Shown here piece after piece: positions 19,582 through 26,500 of a stretch of DNA of 64,000 nucleotides (the first letter of the stretch is position 1; each line of letters begins with the position of its first letter). The stretch comes from Burkholderia sp. SRS-46 (GTDB lineage Bacteria > Pseudomonadota > Gammaproteobacteria > Burkholderiales > Burkholderiaceae), in NCBI RefSeq assembly GCF_004343775.1, contig NZ_PTXL01000001.1, forward strand, positions 1,364,001 through 1,428,000. The letters run 5' to 3'. Under the pieces are notes generated by a model. That model was given only the letters and a program-made list of their open reading frames with translations. It did not search any database and was not told the origin of the DNA. A program made the position numbers and the translations under genes.

Positions 19582-20193
19582 CTCACCCCCTTTTTATCAG
19601 CTATAGCCCCTCTGATTGCCGGCCACCTTTTTTGATGAGGCACCGGATAGCAGTTCAGCTTATGACAGAATTTAATAGTTATTGCCCATCAACCTCAACA
19701 GGCAACATCGCGCACAACGCCGGATGAGATTACTGATATAACCTATTTAAAATCATCGCCCCAAAATCACCCGCACTCGACAGAGCCTACTCCAATGATC
19801 GGCGTTGCCATGTACGATCACACGAAAGCTCTCGCACAATAAAAAATACACATCCTCGGACAGTCGATCCATTACACTCAATTACACGAAAACCATGCGA
19901 TCCTGATTTGCCTAAAATAGGGGGCAAACATAATCGACAACGAAATAACTCACCATTCAAAAAATGCGGATATCCCACACGAGATGCACCAGCAGGAAGC
20001 GGGAAGCGTGTTGTTACACGTGCCAGCGGTTCGCCGCGACAGGGCATCCTGACGATTGATCCCGATTAGATCGCCCCCAGGCCGACTGGATCGTCCGTCA
20101 CCGTGATATCCGGTGACACCGTCAATAGCATGGTTCGATCCACCGCTGTGTTCGCACGCAACGACTATCCGAAGAAAACCAGTCGCCCGGCAA
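19582..20193. other. AT-rich gap inside the island
   Basis: No convincing gene. The first 400 bases are AT-rich and probably carry the promoter of the minus-strand haem-motif gene. A perfect 7-bp inverted repeat around a TGATATC centre (GTCACCG at 20097-20103, CGGTGAC at 20111-20117) is the only clear structure; it may be a terminator or binding site. GC content rises again from about 19970. Confidence 0.5.
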
Positions 20194-20295
20194 TCACATG
20201 TCGCGAACCTTCGGCGCTGCGTCCATCTCATCGGCACGGATACAGTGCAGCATTGCGCGTGCGGCCTCGGCGCTCTTCGTGTACAGCCATTCATC
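20194..20295 (-). pseudogene. C-terminal fragment of an SRAP (YedK/HMCES-like) protein
   Basis: The minus strand encodes DEWLYTKSAEAARAML followed by RADEMDAAPKVRDM and a stop at 20194-20196. This matches the tail of SOS-response-associated peptidases, which shield abasic sites in single-stranded DNA by a covalent bond. The rest of the protein, including the catalytic N-terminal cysteine, is missing. About 100 bases here are closely similar to the same gene end at 20985-21080, in the same orientation. Confidence 0.6.
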
Positions 20296-20499
20296 ATATC
20301 CAGTTGCACGCATTCGACCGACGCAGGGCAATCAAATTTCAATGCGAGTCGAAACAGAATATTCCCATCAGAATTACTAGGTTTCGCCCACCCCGTCTCC
20401 AATATAGTATGAATAAGCTGAGCACTCGAAACCCGATCTCAGCCTGACTCACATCGAATTATTTCCACTTCACACTCAATTGAGTACCTGGAGATCAAA

Positions 20500-20802
20500 A
20501 TGGCTCAACCTCGAATCGTATGGGGCAGCATCGATAAAAATGGGAATATTCTTAGCGGCTCGGATGGTTTTTCCGTTGGGAATGTCGGCGCAGGCAGATA
20601 CAAGATTACCTTTAGCCCGGGATTTGCAACACTCCCCGCGATTATTGCAACTCAAAACAACTTCGGCAGCGGGGATGAATACAATACAGACGGAGTAGTC
20701 GTTCCGTTCGTCGACAAGGGTTCTTGCCAGGTCAACACCGGCGGCGGCACCGCCAATAGCCTCCAGAACCGATCCTTTGCATTTGCGGCAATCGGCATTT
20801 AA
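20500..20802 (+). CDS. Small beta-rich protein resembling a fibre or lectin-like module
   Basis: A 100-residue protein with no signal peptide and one cysteine. The pattern WGSIDKNGNILSGSDGFSV, then GAGRYKITFSPGFATLPA, and a final NRSFAFAAIGI is characteristic of short all-beta modules often found at the C-termini of tail-fibre-like or surface proteins; here the module stands alone. Such modules may bind carbohydrate or trimerise, but the function is unproven. The ATG at 20500 has a good GGAG ribosome-binding site about seven bases upstream, and a stem-loop follows the stop. It sits between two SRAP fragments. Base composition is intermediate between the AT-rich neighbour and the chromosome. 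Confidence 0.75.
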   Translation: MAQPRIVWGSIDKNGNILSGSDGFSVGNVGAGRYKITFSPGFATLPAIIATQNNFGSGDEYNTDGVVVPFVDKGSCQVNTGGGTANSLQNRSFAFAAIGI

Positions 20803-20822
20803 TTCAATTTCTGATTTTACCG

Positions 20823-20871
20823 CCCGGATAAGGGAACGCGTTGAAACAAAACCCTGTTCACCTTATCCGGG
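20823..20871 (+). terminator. Long stem-loop after the 100-residue gene
   Basis: An 11-bp perfect inverted repeat (CCCGGATAAGG at 20823-20833 with CCTTATCCGGG at 20861-20871) encloses a 27-base loop in which GAAC and GTTC can extend the stem past one bulge. It begins 20 bases after the stop codon. There is no T run, so it may terminate weakly or protect the mRNA 3' end. Confidence 0.5.
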
Positions 20872-20947
20872 ATGGCGTTATTATTGATGAACTGGAGATT
20901 GACTGGGCGAGTTGTCATGGCTTCCCAATCGGCATGTCCACTTCATC

Positions 20948-21405
20948 TCAAGCTATTACCTGGAATGCCGGGTGACATAGCAATCGAATGTTACGAACCT
21001 TTGGCGAAGCAGTCATCCCGTCTGCCGGATACAGTTGCAACGTCGCGCGCGCCGCCTCGACGTTCTTCGTGTGCAGCCATTGTCGTAGTCGGCCGGCCGC
21101 CACATCACCACAGACCGCCTCTCGTCGCCCGGCTTGTGCATGCGCCCCATCACGCCATGCCCATCGGCATTGACAGTCAACTGCTCATCCCGATCAGCGA
21201 GCGGCCGTCATCACCCTCGTAGCGTCGCCAGATCCCCGCGACGCAATACGACTCCCAATCGGCCAGGCCGATCCGGTGCCAGACGTTGCGGCCTGTCTCG
21301 TAGCACAGCTCGTAAATCCACCTCGCGGGGATCAAACACCAATCCCCGTCGCGCCACGCCTTGCCGTACCGCCGCTCCGAGCCGACCGTCTCGGAGCGAG
21401 AGCCC
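20948..21405 (-). pseudogene. Broken SRAP (SOS-response-associated peptidase) gene
   Basis: On the minus strand the text SETVGSERRYGKAWRDG, CLIPARWIYE, then WHRIGLADWESYCVAGIW is typical of the SRAP family. After LIGMSS the frame is broken; one base away it continues as LTVNADGHGVMGRMHKPGDE, then breaks again and resumes as WLHTKNVEAARATLQLYPADG to a stop at 20948-20950. At least two frameshifts and loss of the N-terminal third, including the Cys2 nucleophile, make it non-functional. The 3' end is repeated at 20194-20295. Confidence 0.7.
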
Positions 21406-22325
21406 CCTGTAGTTGCCGATAGCAGCCGACAAGGTGCCGCTTCGACGCCTATCAGATCGCTAACGGTGGTTGAATGAGCTCTGGCGCCACGCATTGCACG
21501 GCAAGCTTGCCTCGCCCCCTGCAATTTGACGGGCTCGGGGCCGTTTTAGGGGAGCAGCCCCTTGCCATCTCAAACTGTCGTCCAGGTTGGTTTATTTCTA
21601 GTGACCCACGGGCAACCAGGCGAAACGAAGCCTACTTTTGGGAGATTGGGACATCTGGAATGTGGGGCACGGCCGCAAAAACGAGAGTTTGCTGCCGTTT
21701 TGGGTTCGGCAAGCCAAATCTAGCGGCGGGAGGCGGCGTACACCGGCGGCTCGGATACATCGACCGACGGGCGATCCCTCACGGACACCGACTTGATGTG
21801 TCTGCGTCGTCCAGTTCACCGTCGCCCCAGGCGGTTTGATGCCACGAAGGTGCCCCTATATAGCCAAGCCAACTTTGCGATTGACGCGTCCCCGGATCGC
21901 CACCATAATGCGACGAACTACTCCGTCTATTTTTAGAGATGACGCGTCCGTACGACGCGCCGGCTGCCGATCCTGACACGGCCGCTCAGGCCCTCCAGCG
22001 AGGGTGTCTTCTCACTTCGTCACGTTGAGTGGTACGCATAGCAGCATGCCAAGTTCCACACGTCGCGCGCCGAAGGCATTCCGCTTTGTCCGGATGTCAC
22101 CTCACTTGGCCGCCCCGGGTGGGCATTCCTTTCCAATAATGCGACGAAGCACTCCGTCCGTTACTCCACCGCTGCCGCTTCCCGGAGTTGGATAGCAGCG
22201 AGATTGCGTTTCACCAGTTGTGCTCACCTCGGAGCGTGAGCCTGCGCCCCAACCCTCGGGTTCATCAACATCCCGGCCAACTTCCACAGGCCCGCCCTTG
22301 GCCACTCATTCGACGGATACCTGCA
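21406..22325. other. Gene-poor accessory stretch spanning the right island boundary
   Basis: It holds the right direct repeat (21609-21726) and otherwise no supportable gene. Two similar 20-base segments, AATGCGACGAACTACTCCGT near 21907 and AATGCGACGAAGCACTCCGT near 22138, lie 231 bases apart in the same orientation. Short open frames on both strands lack ribosome-binding sites and family resemblance and look like remnants. Confidence 0.5.
21609..21726. repeat. Island-bounding direct repeat, distal copy
   Basis: The partner of 16126-16243. It retains a degenerate copy of the rimO start (minus-strand MSQSPK, after which a base change in the G-run shifts the frame to SRLRFAWLP) and the upstream region. 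It looks like the original chromosomal rimO end left behind when the element inserted, now drifting. Confidence 0.85.
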
Positions 22326-22591
22326 ATGTTTCAAGAGAAATTAAATACCAGAAAGAAGATCGGCCTGGTACTCCTGGGAGTGGTGTTGCTGTATTGGATC
22401 GCCGTCCCGATACTTCCCTTTACGAACATTCCGAACAAGGCAGTCGTCATTCCCGTGTTGGTCGTTGTGGACGAGGTTTTTTTGTGGGCGCGGTTGCGCT
22501 ACTAGGGAAGGAATACTGGGAAAGTATAAAAAATGGGCGGCCCGACCCTTCTCGCGGAAAGGTAATTATTCGAAATAGTTCATGTGCGTAG
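22326..22591 (+). CDS. Two-helix membrane protein (transporter-suffix-like), frameshifted or recoded
   Basis: The ATG at 22326 opens MFQEKLNTRKKIGLVLLGVV, followed by a second hydrophobic stretch (AVVIPVLVVVDEVF). In the zero frame translation stops at 22503-22505 after 59 residues. A shift to the -1 frame on the seven T at 22477-22483 continues as VGAVALLGKEYWESIKNGRP and so on to a stop at 22589-22591, giving about 88 residues like the small transporter-suffix-domain proteins I recall from Burkholderia. In frame, the tract reads T TTT TTG, a classic -1 slippery heptamer, and a small GCGC-GGTT-GCGC hairpin follows three bases on. Either a one-base deletion broke the gene or it is recoded. 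The ribosome-binding site is weak. Confidence 0.55.
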
Positions 22592-23051
22592 CGAACGCCT
22601 CCTTTCTCGAGAGCCTGAATTCCGGAAAGACTTCGGATACAGGCAGCTTGTCGCGCGGCCTGGTTGCGAGGCACTGCCCGCCCTACGTCACGGATTTCGG
22701 GATCAGGGGTTGTCGGTCTGTCCGGACATCCCGGCTACCGATTCCGATGCACCGCCCCATTGCCCAACAAAAATCCGCCCTACCAAATAAAAATAAAAAA
22801 TAAAATCGATAAACACCCCTCGCCTCAGTCTTTGTTGTGCACCACAACGAACAATTCTCCAGAATTATTTAAAGCACCGGACAATTTCCAAAAAACCATT
22901 TCCAAATCCGCCACATCCATTCACCGGAAGATTATTCGCCCATATATTCCAGATCGATCAGACATCGGCGCCCCTTCCAGCCTGGCAGCCCTGAACCGCG
23001 CATCATCCGTATCACAACCCAAGCAACAATCTCATTCACCAAGGAAAGATC
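22592..23051. other. Gap without a recognisable gene
   Basis: The stretch is mixed in composition and becomes AT-rich after 22780, probably including the promoter of the following small secreted-protein gene. Short frames here lack ribosome-binding sites. No repeats or RNA structures stand out. Confidence 0.4.
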
Positions 23052-23327
23052 ATGAGAAAACTCGCGGCCACGCTCTTTTCGGCCATGATGCTTGCTGCTT
23101 CCTCGTACGCCTCTGCGGAAGCGCTTTGCAAGGCCGGCAAGATCGACAAGGTCGAAACCGACACGAGCGGCAATTTGCAGGTGGTCATCAGCGATGGTAT
23201 TTACACGTTCACTGCAAAAGAGGTCTTTCCGCTCATTTATTCGGCGTTTTCCGAGAACCGGAATCTCTTCATCTACGGCAATAACTGCGCCAACGGATCG
23301 GTAGCCAGCCGCTTCGCCATTCGATAA
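23052..23327 (+). CDS. Small secreted protein of unknown function
   Basis: A 91-residue protein with a signal peptide (MRKLAATLFSAMMLAASSYASA, cleavage near residue 22). The mature part of about 69 residues has two cysteines (one in ALCKAG, one in NNCANG) that could form a disulfide bond, and looks beta-rich (QVVISDGIYTFTAKEV). The ATG follows an AAGGAAAG ribosome-binding site and a terminator lies downstream, so it is a complete single-gene unit. No characterised relative is recognised. The base composition is lower in GC than the adjacent pha genes, suggesting that it belongs to the accessory segment. Confidence 0.7.
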   Translation: MRKLAATLFSAMMLAASSYASAEALCKAGKIDKVETDTSGNLQVVISDGIYTFTAKEVFPLIYSAFSENRNLFIYGNNCANGSVASRFAIR

Positions 23328-23690
23328 GCCAGCGAAAAACCCAGTCACTGACATCATTCGCAATCAGCGCATTATCTGATAATCGGCCGACCGGCATTTG
23401 CCGGCCGGCCTTGTCTGTTTTAAATCGCACCGATGCAGCGCAGCATTTCGCGCACATGTGTGCGTGAACGACACCGCCCCAAGGACGATCGTTTGCCGAC
23501 AGGGATGGATTGGTATGAAAGGCGCCCAGCTTGCACGACACCGGACGCATAGCAACGCAACGCGCTACGACCGCAACCTGCCGGCACCGGGCGCCACTTT
23601 GCCGCGCACTCGCCTGGCCGATAGACCAGGCGCTGACGAATAACGAGCGAGCCGGCGCGGCGCATTGCGCGTCCGCACCGGACAAGCCGC
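23328..23690. other. Gap between the accessory segment and phaR
   Basis: It contains the terminator at 23385-23421 and then about 270 bases with no recognisable gene or repeat. The accessory DNA seems to end within this stretch, but no boundary repeat is visible. Confidence 0.5.
23385..23421 (+). terminator. Terminator of the small secreted-protein gene
   Basis: A 12-bp stem with one mismatch (23385-23396 with 23399-23410) is followed by the T-rich stretch TTGTCTGTTTT, about 58 bases after the stop codon. Confidence 0.6.
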
Positions 23691-24257
23691 TTACTTCTTC
23701 TCCGGCTCCGTCGATCCCGGCTGCTTGAACGGGAACGAGCTGAACATCGACTTCGCCTGGTTCTGCATCTGCTCCTGCATCTGCACGAACATGTTCTTCG
23801 ATTGCTCGATATAGCTCGTCATCATCCCCTGCATCATCGGCGCCTGCATGTTCATGAACTGCGACCAGATCTCCGGATTCATCGCATTGTTCTCGTACAG
23901 GTTCTTCGACTGGTCGGCGAGCTTGTTCTGGATGTCGATGAACGCCTGGATGTTCTTTTCCAGGTAGGTGCCCATCATGCCCTGCATCGCATGCCCGTAG
24001 AAGCGGATGATCTGCGACAGCATCGACGACGAGAACATCGGCACGCCGCCGCTTTCCTCTTCGAGAATGATCTGCAGAAGGATGCTGCGCGTCAGGTCTT
24101 CGCTCGATTTCGCATCGACGACCTTGAAGTCCTCCTGGTCCAGCACGAGCTGCTTCACGTCGGTAAGCGTGATGTACGTGCTTGTCTCGGTATCGTAGAG
24201 CCGGCGGTTCGGATACTTCTTGATGAGCCGCTCGGCCGATTTCTTTGTAGTAGTCAT
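23691..24257 (-). CDS. phaR: Polyhydroxyalkanoate synthesis regulator PhaR
   Basis: A 188-residue regulator. The N-terminal PHB/PHA accumulation DNA-binding domain (RLIKKYPNRRLYDTETSTYI, about residues 10-29) precedes the PHB accumulation regulatory domain and a C-terminal region rich in Met and Gln. In relatives it binds both PHA and DNA and represses phasin genes and itself when polymer is absent. It is the last gene of the pha cluster, separated from phaB by two stem-loops, so it may have its own expression level. Confidence 0.95.
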   Translation of the reverse strand: MTTTKKSAERLIKKYPNRRLYDTETSTYITLTDVKQLVLDQEDFKVVDAKSSEDLTRSILLQIILEEESGGVPMFSSSMLSQIIRFYGHAMQGMMGTYLEKNIQAFIDIQNKLADQSKNLYENNAMNPEIWSQFMNMQAPMMQGMMTSYIEQSKNMFVQMQEQMQNQAKSMFSSFPFKQPGSTEPEKK

Positions 24258-24295
24258 GTAACGCCTTTAAGTGCCAGCGTAGCGCAGTGACAAAT

Positions 24296-24371
24296 CCCCG
24301 CCGCCCGAAAGACGGGTGGCGGGGCCCCTTGGGAAACGCCGAACCGCGCGGCCACCCGGCCCGCGCGGTTC
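24296..24371 (-). promoter_or_regulatory. Two tandem stem-loops between phaB and phaR
   Basis: An 11-bp perfect stem (24341-24351 with 24361-24371) begins 7 bases after the phaB stop. A second 12-bp stem with one G-T pair (24296-24307 with 24313-24324) follows. Neither has a strong T run. They could attenuate transcription into phaR or protect phaB mRNA. Confidence 0.55.
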
Positions 24372-24377
24372 GCGGGC

Positions 24378-25118
24378 TTAGCCCATGTGCAGGCCGCCGT
24401 TCAGCGAGAAGTCGGCGCCCGTCGCGAAACCCGAATCGTTCGACGCGAGCCACGCGACGATCGAGCCGATCTCCTCGGGCCCGCCCAGACGGCGCACCGG
24501 AATCGTCGCGACGATCTTCTCGAGCACGTCGGGACGAATCGCCTTGACCATGTCGGTGCCGATGTAGCCCGGCGACACGGTGTTGACCGTCACGCCCTTC
24601 GTCGCGACTTCCTGCGCGAGCGACATCGTGAAGCCGTGAATGCCGGCCTTCGCGGTCGAGTAGTTGGTCTGGCCGAACTGGCCCTTCTGGCCGTTCACCG
24701 ACGAGATGTTGATGATCCGGCCCCAGCCGCGCTCGACCATGCCGTCGATCACCTGTTTCGTCACGTTGAACAGGCTCGTCAGGTTGGTGTCGATGACGGC
24801 CGTCCAGTCCTCGCGCGTCATCTTGCGGAACACGACGTCACGCGTGATGCCCGCATTGTTGACCAGCACGTCGATCTCGCCGACCTCGGCCTTGACCTTG
24901 TCGAATGCTTCCTTGGTCGAGTCCCAGTCGCCGACATTGCCTTCCGATGCGATGAAGTCGTACCCGAGCGCCTTCTGGTCCTCGAGCCACTTCACGCGGC
25001 GCGGCGAGTTCGGGCCGCAACCCGCGACCACCTTGAAGCCGTCTTTCAACAGGCGCTGGCAGATGCTGGTGCCGATACCGCCCATACCGCCCGTTACGTA
25101 AGCAATTCGCTGAGACAT
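24378..25118 (-). CDS. phaB: Acetoacetyl-CoA reductase
   Basis: A 246-residue short-chain dehydrogenase that reduces acetoacetyl-CoA to (R)-3-hydroxybutyryl-CoA with NADPH, the second step of polyhydroxybutyrate synthesis. The cofactor motif is TGGMGGIG (residues 9-16), NNAG is present, and the catalytic residues are Ser140, Tyr153 and Lys157. The ATG at 25118 has a GGAG site upstream; longer in-frame codons to 25196 are not needed. It lies between phaA and phaR. Confidence 0.95.
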   Translation of the reverse strand: MSQRIAYVTGGMGGIGTSICQRLLKDGFKVVAGCGPNSPRRVKWLEDQKALGYDFIASEGNVGDWDSTKEAFDKVKAEVGEIDVLVNNAGITRDVVFRKMTREDWTAVIDTNLTSLFNVTKQVIDGMVERGWGRIINISSVNGQKGQFGQTNYSTAKAGIHGFTMSLAQEVATKGVTVNTVSPGYIGTDMVKAIRPDVLEKIVATIPVRRLGGPEEIGSIVAWLASNDSGFATGADFSLNGGLHMG

Positions 25119-25220
25119 AAATCTCACTCCATTTTCTTGGTTTCGAGAGTTGCCGAGCGGCGCCCTCTGACTACACGCGGCGCTTGCCCGGCACACGGCC
25201 CGGCAGGCGCCGAGAGACGA

Positions 25221-26402
25221 TTACGGACGCTCGAGCGCGAGCGCGACGCCCATCCCGCCGCCGATGCACAGCGACGCCAGCCCGCGCTTCGCATCGCGCT
25301 TGACCATCTCGTGCAGCAGCGTCACCAGGATCCGGCAGCCCGACGCCCCGATCGGATGCCCGATCGCGATCGCCCCGCCGTTCACGTTCACCTTCGACGT
25401 GTCCCAGCCCATCTGCTTGTGCACAGCCAGCGCCTGCGCCGCGAACGCCTCGTTGATCTCCATCAGGTCCAGGTCGCCCGGCGTCCAGCCCGCGCGCTCC
25501 AGGCACCGCCGCGACGCCGGCACCGGGCCCATCCCCATCACGCTCGGATCCACGCCCGCGTTCGCGTACGCCTTGATCCGCGCCAGCGGCTTCAGGCCCA
25601 GCGCATCGGCCTTCTTCGCCGACATCACCAGCACCGCCGCCGCGCCGTCATTGATCCCCGACGCGCTCGCCGCCGTCACCGTGCCGTCCTTCGCGAACGC
25701 CGGCTTCAGCCCCGCCAGCGACTCCGCCGTCACGCCGTGGCGCACGAACTCGTCCGTCGTGAACTGCAGCGGCTCGCCCTTTCTCTGCGGAATCGTCACC
25801 GGCACGATCTCTTCGTCGAAGCGCCCGGCCTTCTGCGCCGCTTCCGCCTTGTTATGCGACAGCGCCGCGAACGCGTCCTGCTCTTCGCGCGTGATCCCGT
25901 ATTCCTTCGCGACGTTCTCCGCCGTGATGCCCATGTGGTACTGGTTGTACACGTCCCACAGGCCGTCGACGATCATCGTGTCGACCAGCTTCGCGTCGCC
26001 CATCCGGAACCCGTCGCGCGAGCCCGGCAGCACGTGCGGCGCCGCGCTCATGTTCTCCTGGCCGCCCGCGATCACGATGTCCGCGTCGCCGGCAATGATC
26101 GCGTTCGCCGCCAGCATCACCGCCTTCAGGCCCGAACCGCACACCTTGTTGATCGTCATCCCCGGCACCGCGCTCGGCAGCCCGGCCTTGATCACCGACT
26201 GGCGCGCCGGGTTCTGGCCCGAGCCCGCCGCCAGCACTTGGCCCAGGATCACTTCGCTGACCAGCTCCGGCTTCACGCCGCCGCGCTCCAGCACCGCGCG
26301 AATCACCGTGGCGCCCAGTTCCGGCGCCGCGATCTTCGCGAGCGAACCGCCGAATTTGCCGACCGCGGTACGCGCGGCCGATACGATCACTACGTCCGTC
26401 AT
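25221..26402 (-). CDS. phaA: Acetyl-CoA acetyltransferase
   Basis: A 393-residue biosynthetic thiolase that condenses two acetyl-CoA to acetoacetyl-CoA, the first step of polyhydroxybutyrate synthesis. The nucleophile is Cys88 (KVCGSG); the histidine of GHPIGASG and the cysteine of LCIGGGMG complete the active site. It ends 102 bases before phaB. An intrinsic terminator lies upstream, between phaC and this gene, so phaA may depend on read-through or on its own promoter. Confidence 0.95.
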   Translation of the reverse strand: MTDVVIVSAARTAVGKFGGSLAKIAAPELGATVIRAVLERGGVKPELVSEVILGQVLAAGSGQNPARQSVIKAGLPSAVPGMTINKVCGSGLKAVMLAANAIIAGDADIVIAGGQENMSAAPHVLPGSRDGFRMGDAKLVDTMIVDGLWDVYNQYHMGITAENVAKEYGITREEQDAFAALSHNKAEAAQKAGRFDEEIVPVTIPQRKGEPLQFTTDEFVRHGVTAESLAGLKPAFAKDGTVTAASASGINDGAAAVLVMSAKKADALGLKPLARIKAYANAGVDPSVMGMGPVPASRRCLERAGWTPGDLDLMEINEAFAAQALAVHKQMGWDTSKVNVNGGAIAIGHPIGASGCRILVTLLHEMVKRDAKRGLASLCIGGGMGVALALERP

Positions 26403-26453
26403 TTCCCTTCCCTCCGGGCCGGCGCGACACGGCGCATCGCTCCCCGCCCTGTT

Positions 26454-26487
26454 AAAAAACTGCGGCGCACCAGACAGCGTGCGCCGC
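26454..26487 (-). terminator. Intrinsic terminator between phaC and phaA
   Basis: A 9-bp perfect stem (GCGGCGCAC at 26462-26470 with GTGCGCCGC at 26479-26487) is followed on the minus strand by a run of six T (A at 26454-26459 on the plus strand). It begins 14 bases after the phaC stop. Confidence 0.8.
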
Positions 26488-26500
26488 TGTCAGCCTTTCG

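Larger units (their letters stand above)
16126..21726. mobile_element. Decayed genomic island integrated at the 5' end of rimO
   Basis: The segment is bounded by direct repeats of the rimO start, has a serine recombinase remnant directly inside the left repeat, has visibly lower and uneven GC (especially 17.7-20.5 kb), and carries genes unrelated to their surroundings. These are the hallmarks of an integrated element whose attachment site lies in rimO. The recombinase is inactivated by a frameshift, a nonsense codon and an internal deletion, so the element should no longer move by itself. Accessory-looking DNA continues to about 23.4 kb, so the repeats may bound only part of a larger variable region. 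Confidence 0.75.

Noticed and set aside
19950..20402. A 150-codon minus-strand frame in the island
   Set aside because: It crosses the SRAP fragment in another frame and has no sensible start signal or family match.
20823..20871. Integron attC site
   Set aside because: The inverted repeat lacks the GTTRRRY core and matching partner; a simple hairpin explains it.
20872..21222. A plus-strand frame opposite the SRAP remnant
   Set aside because: It is the antisense of the SRAP pseudogene, with no ribosome-binding site.
22664..23284. A long plus-strand frame overlapping the small secreted-protein gene
   Set aside because: The true gene (23052-23327) is in another frame with a signal peptide and ribosome-binding site; the longer frame has neither.
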